From Hirudinaria manillensis (Eukaryota; Annelida; Clitellata; Hirudinida; Hirudinidae), in the NCBI GenBank assembly GCA_034509925.1, contig CM067530.1:4294501-4358500 (forward strand): a stretch of DNA of 64,000 nt, given 5' to 3'. How positions within the stretch are numbered: position 1 is the first letter of the stretch; every line of letters starts with the position of its first letter. Under the pieces are notes generated by a model. The model ran no database searches, had not been told where the DNA came from, and saw only the letters and a list, made by a program, of their open reading frames with translations. Shown one piece after another: positions 51,270-62,300 of the stretch. The position numbers and the translations under genes were made by a program.

Positions 51270-52355
51270 TTATTTCTTGTGCTCTGCTCTTATACCTTTC
51301 GGCTCGTGAGTTCTTTCGTGCTCCCTAATGTTACTCAACTGGCGAAAGGATTTTCCACAAGTTTTGCAATGGAAAGGTTTTTCTCCGGTATGGATGCGAA
51401 CGTGTGTTTTTAGGTGGCTCTGTTGGGCGAAACTATTACCGCATACTTGGCACTTGTACGGTTTCTCACCAGAATGAGTCCTCAAGTGAAGTTTCAACGC
51501 CTGACCGTCGACAAATGACTTCTCACAAACGCTACATTTATAGTCTTTCCTTCCGGCATGTATTCTGAGGTGAGTCTTTAGATAATGCTCGCTTTGGTAG
51601 CGCTTGGAGCAAATATGGCAGTCGTACTTCTTGTCCGAGTGAATGGTATTCATGTGAGTTTTGAGACAGGACATCACTGTGAAGGATTTGCCACATTCGG
51701 AACATGCAAATTGCCTGTCGTTGTTGTGTATTTTGATGTGGTTCTTCAAGCCGTTCGGGTTTGCAAACTTCTTGGGGCAGATAGGACAACTGATGACTTT
51801 CGGTTTCAATTTTCTCAATGACCTGTTATCAAATGGTTCGGGTTGCAAGGTAGAGGAGAAATCGCCGGCGACCCTTGATGACCCGGCTAAAGCTGGACAT
51901 CCAAAACTGAAATGTCTCGTTATGTCTTCCTGAGAATTGAAAGACTGTTTACAATTTTCGCAGCCAAAGCCTTGAAATTCTGTTTTGATTTCTGATGTTG
52001 GACAACCTTGGCAACAGTGATTTTGAAGACTGATTTCACTTTCGAAGTTTTGGAAACACGATGAACATTCGAAGAGACTACTGTCTGTAATAATGATGTA
52101 ATTCACTTCTTCCAAATTGTTTTCGCTCCCATCCACGAAATGGTTAGAACACAGAAAAAAGTTTTCCCTTAATTCGTTGCAAGAAAGATTTTCGAGATCA
52201 GGTCTCCCGATTAAAGACAAAAATGAGCGACAGGTGGCATCATCTGCAGGAAACTTGAAGAATCTAACCTCATTCTGAAAGCTTTTATCACATCCACCAA
52301 CGCAACACCTCAAATCTTTTGCTGTCATTTGGAATAAAGTTATTGAAAATTTCAA
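51270..52355 (-). CDS. THAP-like domain plus C2H2 zinc-finger protein, intronless
   Basis: A single open exon of 361 codons. A THAP domain usually starts right at the N-terminus, so the second Met (52328, MTAKDLRCC) is the likelier start, giving 352 residues. The first 60 residues carry a C2CH pattern (CVGGC ... CSNHF) with the FKFP segment of THAP zinc-dependent DNA-binding domains, but the usual core Trp is replaced by Phe (CRSFLSLI). Two degenerate C2HC fingers follow (FECSSCFQNF, FGCENCKQSF). Then come six canonical C2H2 fingers from about residue 190, three of them joined by TGEKP/SGEKP linkers. The tail is basic. It is a probable nuclear DNA-binding regulator with unknown targets. No introns, unlike its neighbours. 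Confidence 0.82.
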   Translation of the reverse strand: MKFSITLFQMTAKDLRCCVGGCDKSFQNEVRFFKFPADDATCRSFLSLIGRPDLENLSCNELRENFFLCSNHFVDGSENNLEEVNYIIITDSSLFECSSCFQNFESEISLQNHCCQGCPTSEIKTEFQGFGCENCKQSFNSQEDITRHFSFGCPALAGSSRVAGDFSSTLQPEPFDNRSLRKLKPKVISCPICPKKFANPNGLKNHIKIHNNDRQFACSECGKSFTVMSCLKTHMNTIHSDKKYDCHICSKRYQSEHYLKTHLRIHAGRKDYKCSVCEKSFVDGQALKLHLRTHSGEKPYKCQVCGNSFAQQSHLKTHVRIHTGEKPFHCKTCGKSFRQLSNIREHERTHEPKGIRAEHKK

Positions 52356-53129
52356 ACTTATGCTAAATCAATAAAGATACTGAAACTTCGCAATTTAATT
52401 ACGAAATAAAAAGAGCCTGAAGTAGTTGGCACTAAAACATAGACAAGGTATTTTAAATAACTTTTAAAATTGCAAAGAACAATGCATCTGTTAAATACTC
52501 AAATATTTGTATTTTAAAACTTTCCTTAATCAAGATAAAAATCACTTTATATCTATATTACGATCTTAAGTGAGAAGCAAACCCTTTTTAGCTCCATGAT
52601 TAAATGTCAGTTAGCAATGCTTACATTTTGATTTTAATTATCTGACAAAATTCTAGCAAACAAAGGAGAAACTAGATCATACATGTTATCCATCCATCCA
52701 AATTGTGTTGGTCATTCTTAACAATTACTTTGTGAAGCCTTCTCTGTCGACATTTTGTATTAATAAAGACGAGGAGGCCTAACCAAAAGCTTTAAAGGAG
52801 CTATACCTGAAGCGATGAGTTAAATATTATGAATGAGCGTAAATATTATTTACACTTAATCAATATGTTATTAACAAATGCACATTTAGACGAAAAAATA
52901 CGAACGATAATAAGCTGGCCTGACATGAACGGTAATGAACCAAACACTGCCAATAATGTATATACAGCTCACTATGCATCCAATAATGACAACTTAAAGC
53001 ACATAAACGTCTGAATGTCTCCAATCATCAACTACACTACCGTATATCCTATTTGATCACTCGTGGATATGCGACATTTGTAATTAAATTCAAATGCAAT
53101 TTCAAGTCAAACGCCCGACGTTAATTCTT
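52356..53129. other. Intergenic spacer between THAP zinc-finger gene and TFIIIA
   Basis: About 770 bp, AT-rich. A small plus-strand frame (52829-53014) has no homology clue and is not called. Holds the zinc-finger promoter and TFIIIA 3' UTR. Confidence 0.5.
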
Positions 53130-55477
53130 TTATTGAAGACTTTCATCTTCAGAACAACATTCCTCCATTTGTCCTACAGAGGGGTCAAGACTACAATTTT
53201 TCATAACTTTTCTCTTCAACCTCTTCAATCTTTCAACTTCTTGTTGTTCAAAACTCAACAGTTTCGTAACTGGAGGATTCAAAGGCCACGAAACACGTTC
53301 CAAAGCCACAAAAGGACTGTTGAGACTTTTTAAACTTTCGCAGATGTCTGAAAGTTTAAATTCTTCACCAGATGGCGCACGTTGAAGGGGTCTTGGATTT
53401 TTCTGAAGGAGAAAACAAGTCTAAATAACTTGATTCAATTACCTAATTTTATTTAGCACTAAATATTGAGTGAAATGCAGAAATGTTGTGATTCAGAGTT
53501 TTGAAATTTAATACAAGAAAGAGTAGCATCCATTGATACCTTCACTTTTGTTTCATTTGTGGACATTTCGTGCACCTTCTTGTGAAACTGCAACTTTTGC
53601 TTAAAACAAAAGAATAAATCATAATTAGGAATTTTTGCATGTTTAACATCGTAGTAGTAATAAAATGTAATAGTGAAAACATGTAATACAATACCAAACA
53701 ATAGTAACAATAACTTAATTAAAAACACATCAAGAACCTACCTTCGATGCAAATGTTTTACCGCAACCCTCCTCTTTGCACTGGAAGTCTAAAGACTTAT
53801 CGTGGCAGATGCTGATGTGGTGTTTGAGGTTGCTGTATTTCACATATGAGCGAGTACAACCCTCATACTCACAGGGGTACACCTCAATCACTTGGGGCTT
53901 TTTAGGGGAGCCCTGATCCTGTGATGAGTTTGAGTCTTGCTTGCGATTGTCTGCAAGTTTATTAAAATTAAAATCAAACATAATTATAATAGATCATCAT
54001 ATTAATTGCAATAATTGGTATTCAATTAATTATAATTTATTGCATTTCATGCTGTGCTGTAAAAAAAAAAGGCAAAACCAATATTCATGAAATAATTCAC
54101 AAGCAAAATGTTACATCAACACAAAAAAAACTAAGACAGAACATTGAATCACAGAAGAAATGAATTACGAACTCTTGTGTTCATGTGCCTTGTGTCTTCT
54201 CAGCTCGGACCACTTGTTGAAAAACAAACCACAGGAGACCACATCACATTGATAACCTGTTTAATCAAATTGATCACCAATGAATCAGTGAATAATAATA
54301 ATAATAATAATAAAAGCATTTTATAAACAAATGGATTACAATGCCCTTTTATAAAAACACAACAACCTGCTTTTAAAACTATGCCCACATAACATCCATT
54401 TAAGATAATATCCCGTTGACCGCCAAAAGGAATTATCAACAATTGAAAATTACCATCGTGAGATTTCAAGTGGCGCAACAGATGGCTCTTTTGTTTGAAC
54501 TTTTTGCAACAGTTTTCAACATGACATCTGCATTAAGAAAGCATTTAAAGGCAGTTAATTATTTTATTCTGACTGCTTTTCAGCAATTACATAAAAATTA
54601 CACAATTTACAAAAACAGAACAAGTACAATATTTATTCTTACTGAAATTTCTCAACTCCCAAATGTTCATATTCGTGTGCCCTCAGTTGAAACCTCTTTG
54701 AAAATGTTTTCCCACAACCAATAGTTTTGCACTGAAGAAAAGTTGAATTTAAAATTTGTATTTTCTATCTTACTTTTGTTTTTGATGGAATGACATTGAA
54801 TTCTATCCATAAATGTGATCTATTTTTGTATTTTAAACATTCAGAAAGTCTGCAGATCACGTACCATATACTTTTTTGAAACCTCTTCATGTACAGTAGC
54901 TATGTGTCTTTTAAGATTGTCTTTTGATACAAATGTCTTGTAGCATCCTTCAGCTTGGCATCTAAAAGTTTATAGTGAATTGCTTCAAGCATTGAATTTA
55001 TGTATTGCTCTCGTTTAGAGCAATATAATTGAGTTCATGCCTACAATATGACGTCGGCTGGAGTTCTGATGTTACCGTGACTCTGAGATACGTGTCTCTT
55101 AAGATGGCTAGATCGTGTATAGGACTTTGAACAGTCTTCCTTGGGACAAACATAGGGACGCTTGGTCAACCCAAAAAATACAAGTATGTTATTGCCATTA
55201 TCATCGCTAAGGAAGCCATAACTTAATGCAAATAAACTTTAACTAGAGTTACAGGTAACCTAATCTACAATAATAATCCTCCTTCGATCATTACCTCGCC
55301 TGTGTGAATGCGCTGGTGTTGAATTAGTCGATCGAGGCGAGTAAAGGTTTTGTCACATTCTTCAAATGTACAAATGTGTATTCCATCTTTGGAAAGTTCA
55401 CAATCTCTATCGGAGTTGTCATCTAACGACGACTCGATATCGCAATTGTTCCAACCAGATACACGTGATTCGCCCAT
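53130..55477 (-). CDS. GTF3A: Transcription factor IIIA (C2H2 zinc fingers)
   Basis: TFIIIA binds the internal control region of 5S rRNA genes to start Pol III transcription, and also binds 5S rRNA. Exons: 55477-55295, 55160-55045, 54961-54865, 54731-54643, 54527-54454, 54256-54173, 53950-53742, 53599-53540, 53402-53130, giving 394 residues. Eight fingers are visible, most on their own exon. Family marks are the TGERPYVC linker after finger 1, KTIGCGKTF (finger 4), and the diagnostic finger 5-6 junction HDGYQC followed by NKWSELRRH, matching human EGYVC/KTWTELLKH. The canonical finger 7 is absent. A Ser/Gln-rich linker leads straight to finger 8 (EYEGCTRSY) and finger 9 (EEGCGKTFASK). The basic tail (KRLKRLKRKVMK) follows. 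The exon 2-3 join (donor at 55044) is the weakest. Confidence 0.85.
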
Positions 55478-56348
55478 GTTTATGTTTAAAAGTTAACACG
55501 GGCACTGACGTAGAACGCGTAAAATTATTACGGCAGCTTTGGACAATAATTTAAATTTATTTTTTGAATAAATGTGCGCCTTGAACACGCCCTACACGTC
55601 CATCTTTCATGAGATTTTGCCCACCCGGCTCAAATTCCGATTCCGGCCGACACGACAGAACTTCGATGTGACAGTTCCCTGGCAAATTTTCTTTTACATA
55701 AAAAAAGTAAAATCACCATGAATTTATAAAAGCAATCACATAATTCGAAAAAGAAAAGCGTGACAAAACAAACAACACAAAGGCAAATTAATAAGGCTTA
55801 AGAACGAGACGTTTTCCTTCTCATAAAATATTGGCAAACAAACTCGAAATAGATTGGTCGGCAGGATGTGCTTTAACGCTTAATGTGCTTCAGGTGACAT
55901 TGATCAAACATATAATATGAAGGCAAATAACGTAAATAATGAAAATGAATTAATTTTTCACATTAAAAGAATAAAATAATAATATGAAATGAGAAAGTCC
56001 TTTCAAAATTCACTTAAAAGTTAAACTGAACTTTCTCTAGTGTGCACAAAAAGGCACAAAATATAGGCTCCATAGGCTCCAAAATGACTCTTTGAATGGT
56101 GGCTGAGAATATAAGTCCACAAGATACTTGTAATTGTCACTTACATTACAGATTAAATGAGCACAGATACAGATTATATCAAGATTCAAATTGCAATTTA
56201 CAGATTTGATGCCTGTTCAAAACTCAAAGCCACTTTTATGAATCAGCATCATCTTTAACGCTTCACTTAAGTATTTAAATAAGCAAGAAGGAATCGAGAT
56301 GAGGTCAGGCCTCCGAGAAGACGACAGGAGTCTGTTTACAGTCAGAAA
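55478..56348. other. Intergenic spacer between TFIIIA and the ErbB receptor
   Basis: 870 bp holding the TFIIIA promoter and the receptor 3' UTR. No exon or repeat array seen. Confidence 0.5.
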
Positions 56349-59300
56349 TCAGACGTGGGACACTCCCCGGTTTTTATTGGACTTGACGTCGACGTTGGAA
56401 TAGTCGGGCATGCCAGGGATCCTGCTTTCGACATTGTAATAATCACGAGCTCGGTCGACGGGTTCGACGCTGGTGAGGTAGTCGTCGTCGTCGTCAATGG
56501 TGTCATCTTCGAACTCGGCCAGCATGGCTCTCCTGTCTTCTTCTGGGTGTGGTCGCGACATTTTCAAATATTCAGAGCTGCCCAATTCATTTCGTTGCTT
56601 TTTATCGATTTCCAGTTTTTCTTTCCCAAGTGCCAATAATGATGATGCTGAACCTGAATGTGCAATAACTTTAACTATCATAAACAAACATTGTAACGTT
56701 ACGTCTGTAATAATAGGTTAATAGGTAAACATAGATAATTGTTAAAAAGGTAAGCAACAGATTTGTTTACATTTGTAATATATAACATTCTACATGCAAA
56801 AGCAGAAGCGGTCATACATTGTTTGGTTAAGATGTCATCAAAGTCAAAAACACTACGTATAAGATGTTTATTACAACATATCGCTTACTATTAAATTAAC
56901 ATTCAACAGTTAAAAATATTTTAAGATCCTACAACCATGCACATACCAAACAATAGAATTTTTAACATCTTAAAAACAATATGCCATGGAGTCCATCAAA
57001 CATGCAGACACATAACAAGGCATCGAATGTAATCTCACCTAATGTGGCTTTACACATAAGCTGCAAACAATTCGGTTGTCATAATATAACAATAAGTGCC
57101 AACAATATCAGTAATGCCTAATAAAATGTCTTCTACCTTATACAGGTAATATTAGGTATTAACACCCCATCCAGGCTTAAAGGTTGACTACTGTCAATAA
57201 CAAATGCAATTCCAGCCTGATGACTCACCCTTCTGCTGCTTCAACTTCTCCGTGACTATGAGAGCTGCGAGCGGATCATAGTCAGAAGTCGGGACTATTT
57301 CTATGTCGAGTTCCTTGCCTTCCGGATGACCTCCAGTGCCTTTTTCGGTCGGGTCGGTGGTGTACCTGTTGCTCTCAGGTTGGCTTGAGTCGCCCTCATT
57401 GCCCTTCTTGAAGTTGCAAAACGACGTGTCTTTCTGCGAAGGTTTAGTTTTCGGGGCATTCATGTAAAGGTTTCCGTCGCCTCCTTTCTCGTCCGAATCT
57501 CTAGGTTCGACCGGTTGGAGGTAGTAGTCCTCTGCGGACATGATCTCTTCGGGTCCGTCGTCCTTTACGAGATCCTTGGTGTCGACGTTCTGCACCGGAA
57601 GTTTCATGTATTGGTCTCCCCGAATGACGAGGTACCTTCCGGGATCTTTGCTCATCTTCGTGAATTCATCGACCAATTCCTGGAAGTCGGGTCTGCCGGT
57701 GGCATCCACCATCCAGCACTTAATCATGATCATGTAAACGTCGATGGTGCATATTTCTGGCTGAGAAAGCCTTTCTCCCTTCTCCAGAGTTTCTAAGACG
57801 TCCACTGCAGACAAGAATTCATAAGGTCTTTGGCCGTAGGTGAACAGCTCCCAGATGGTGACGGCATAGCTCCAAACGTCACTCTTGTGGGTGAAGATCC
57901 TGTGTCTGATTGACTCGATGGCCATCCATTTGATAGGCAGCTGTCCGATATATCCATAATAGTATCATAATCATCATCACTATCATCAACAGCGTAGTCT
58001 CACCTTTTCATCCTTGGCTTTGACTTGGCTTTGGTCGACATCCAGCAACTTTGAAAGTCCAAAGTCTGTGATCCTCACATGATTGGCATTCCTTACGAGA
58101 ACATTCCTGGCCGCCAGATCCCTGTGCACGATGCCTCTGTCTTCGAGGTATTTCATTCCTTTTGCAATTTGAGTCGTCCACCTCAGGAGAGATCGGGACC
58201 CGATGCAATTCTTGTTCTTTCTGACGTAGTCAAGCAGAGATCCGAAGGGCATGAGAGGAGTGATCAGCTGGATGGGGCTGGTCATGCAAATGGCAGAAAT
58301 CCTGACGCAGTTCGGGTGGTCAACGGAGGCCATGATCCTGGCTTCGTCCAGGAGTTCTTTGTTTTGAGAGGCGCTCGTTCCTTCATTAAGAACCTTGATG
58401 GCCACTGGGATTCGCACATTCTCTCCTGCGGGAACCCAAACGCCCTGAGAGGAAAGAAATAAATGAGATGTCAAGAAGATGTAATTCATTTACTTATCAG
58501 TCACGCATTTGTCATTTCTCTAAAAACATTGAATTTAAAACTGTTGTATAACATCAACTGCCATCATAAGATTCAAACGGTGGATGACGAAACCTTGTGC
58601 ACAGTTCCAAAAGCTCCCGATCCGATAACTTCCTCCTTCCTGATTTCAGATTCTCTGATGATACGCAGTTGGGCCTTGTCCGGGGCTGCTCCGGTGAGAG
58701 CCAACGGCTGAAGAGATTAAACGTTCAATTTTAATAACAACTTTCATTCGTAATAAATCTAATTTGCTATTAATCGTTACTGGAATCCCTTTTGTGATTT
58801 AAAAAAATACTAATTAATTATTTAATTAAATAAAAATAGAATTCCCTATTTTAAATTAATTCCCACTCGCCTCGGTTTCGTCGTCGAATCCGCCCATCTT
58901 GGCCTCCATTTTGGTCTTTTCGAGTTCCCATCTCGCCCTCTGCCTCCTCAGGAAGAATATGAGGACAGCCAGGAGAGCCAGCAAAACTAGGGCACCAACG
59001 ATCAATCCAACTATGAGGCCGACATTGGATTTCCTGAAGAAGACGTTTGCCAATAACTCATCTCTGACTTGTTTTGTTAAAATACCAAAATTGTAAAATC
59101 CTACTTTTGTGAAACCATTCCTTCGACTTGACTTTCGCTAGACACGCAGATGGTGTCAGTCAAACCGTCAATCTTTTCTTGGCTTTTGAATGGCGCCCAT
59201 GGAGGACATTCCTCCGTGCAATTGAACTGCAAATGAATTTTCATTTTACGAGTGATTTTATCATTTAAAATTTTACTATCAAACAAAATATGGAACAATT

Positions 59301-62300
59301 ATTCATTAAACATAAATACGATAAACTCAATTGGCCAGTCTTAAGGAAGCACGTGCTTCTGCTATTGGACCAAACCAATTTCATTGCAAAGGTTGTGCCT
59401 ACATATTGCTATAAAGAATGTTGAATCCATGTTAGATTACTGAAAACATTATATGGATTAATATTGGAGCAAATTAACGCATATTAATTATTAAATATTA
59501 ATTAATGCATATGAAAACTTACCCGTCCGTCTCTCTCTCTATCATCATAATTCAGGTAAACTTTGAGAACGCGACAGCCATGACAATCCAAAGATGTCCG
59601 ACCGTGACAGGAGAGGCACTGTCCGTGACATTCCTGACAACTTCAAGTCAAAGAAAAGATTGATGAGCCAAAAGAAGAAGTAAGTTAACTTAAAATATTT
59701 TAGTTTGCCTTCTAGCTCTATCCTTTATCTCCCATATCATTATTAATATGACTTACATATTATTATTGTTACTTATTATTTAATAATTCAATTATTTCTT
59801 GCTTCGGTGGGGTTTGTGAAGTGTCCTTGAAGTAATTTCCGGGACATTTCTCTACGCATTTGTCATCGTAGACTGCATTCTTGCAGGTGTCCGTGTAACA
59901 ATTCGTAGCTCCCTTTCCATAGCACTTGGTGCATTCCGAATGGCATAGCAGGCATTTCTAGAGTAGAAGGACGGAGGGCGAGTTGTTACATTTATTGAGA
60001 CGTCGTTCTCTGTGAAACCTACCTTACTCCTGTGCACGTAATAACCCGAGGGGCATTCGGATTTGGCGGCAAGGCACTCGACTTGAACTTCGTCGGTTTC
60101 ATCGTAAACGATCAACTCGCAGTCGTTGCAACCATTGGGGCCTTTGATTTTCAGGGGTCCCGTGCATCCTCCTATGCAGCTATCACTGCAGTTCTGACAG
60201 GTTTTGGTCTCGTCCGAGAACTTGCTGCAATCAGATGATGAGAGGTGAACACTTTCATTTGCAACTTTTTAGGACAATTACTCGAAATTATTCTCACAAT
60301 CATGCTATGAATAAGGCAGGACAAATGATGTAGAGCAACTAAAGAATTGCTTTCATAAATAATGGTGATCATGAATAAATTAGCAAAGCAAACAATGAAT
60401 AATTAACAAGTGCTTACTCACCCTTCAGGACAGTTTGCAACGCAGTAGGGACCATCCTTGTCTTTCAAGCACTTGTGGCACTGGTTTGACTCCTAAAATT
60501 TAAATATCATTAAACCAGAGGAATTATAAAATAAAATACTTTTGTTATCATCATTATCATCATCTATTTTCTTGTGTCTCATTCATTAAAATGATGGCAA
60601 AACCATCTTAATGTTGTCTTCCATGATATGCCTAATCAATTATTCAAATGAAGAGACTTAGTATAACTTAGCCATCAGTCATCCTAAGCATGATACCAAA
60701 GTAATAAATTTACATAAATAATTTTAAAGATTATTTGCATACCACATATCAGAAGCAATTGGACTAAAGCGTACATTAATAATTAATAATTAATTTGTCA
60801 ACGACATTAAAACATCGACGGTGACAACAAACCGGTCCGAAGCAGGAGTCTTTGCACTGTTCATGACATTTGGAGCATTGGATCGGTCCGTTTCCGTTCG
60901 TCGCTTCCTTCGATGCGAACCAACCTGATTCGCAGGAAGGAACGCATCTGTGGTCCTGCTTGTGACTCCTGCATGCGATGCATTGGGAGTCCAAAGGTCC
61001 GAAGCATCCCTCGTCTCCGCATTCTGGATGGCAGACTTTGTTCTCCGATTCTTCGTTAGGAATTAAAAAATGGATGGCAATTCATCAATCGATGAGGTTT
61101 AAAGTTTCTGAATCAAGAAGAAAATCATAAAAGTACATCAACTGACCACATTCTGTGACATTCCTGTTCTCCCTGATTGCAACTTGGCTCGCATTTTTCC
61201 TGATGTTTGACCAATTAAGTTTGTCCAAATAACACAAGTTTTCGTTGCCAATTATGAGCAGTTGTCCGTTGTCCACGGACCGAAGGGAGTCCATGCCCAA
61301 ATACTCCAGGGATGTCTTATATATGAGGAAGCCATACCTGTTTGCCCTGAAGTGTACAATTAATATTGAGATGCCAATGTTTAATAATAATAATAATAAG
61401 TTTAAAAAAAAGCCAAACATTTAACAAAAAAATTGTCATTGCATAAGTTGGGTACTGATTGAACTGCTTGTTAAGTTTGATATGAAACATTTATTTAGTT
61501 TAGAAATCCAAAGATCACTTATGCATGCACTGTTTGCAAAAAGAATTATGTTTTTCCTTTTCACTCATTTAAAAAAGAATGTTTAGAAAACACCATCCAT
61601 GTTATTATTGTAAATGACACCATGGAAATGCTCAAAAGTGAATTCTTACACAGGCTCCTTTCCTTGTACGGCCTTCACATTCCTGAGGAAAGCCAAATCG
61701 CGAAACTCAGACGAATTTGACTCGACACGTAAAGTGCCCTCTATCAAGGTCACATTCTCCAGAATGGAAAGGTCAGAGTAGGTCAAAGCAACGTAGTCAT
61801 ATGCTCTGCAAGGGTATTTTTTTATTTTTAGTTAAAATATTATTAATGTACTGAACGTAATTATTACAATTTATGCATAACTACATGTTCATCAACAAAC
61901 AAAACATATAAATTCATTAGGATAACTTCTGCACTACAATTTCTTTCCTATGATAGTTTTACTTCAAAAATTTATAAATTTAAGAATTAAGAAACCAAAT
62001 ACGAAAAGCAATTTAACTGGAAACATATTTATATATTCACATTTAATACAATTTTGGTCATATAAAAGATATCAACATATTGTTATAACCCTGAATATAG
62101 GTAATTAACGAATAACTTAAATGTTAGTGAATACTGAATTGAGAATTAATTAAGCATAATAGCAGCAACAACATAATAATCAAAAGCTAACGTTTGAAAC
62201 GTCGTTTGTGCAATGTACAGATTGCCTTGGATGACTGTGCAACCTTTGAATGACTCAATGTTCTTGTTTGATAAAAATGTCTTCCCAGTTCCGTCGCAAC

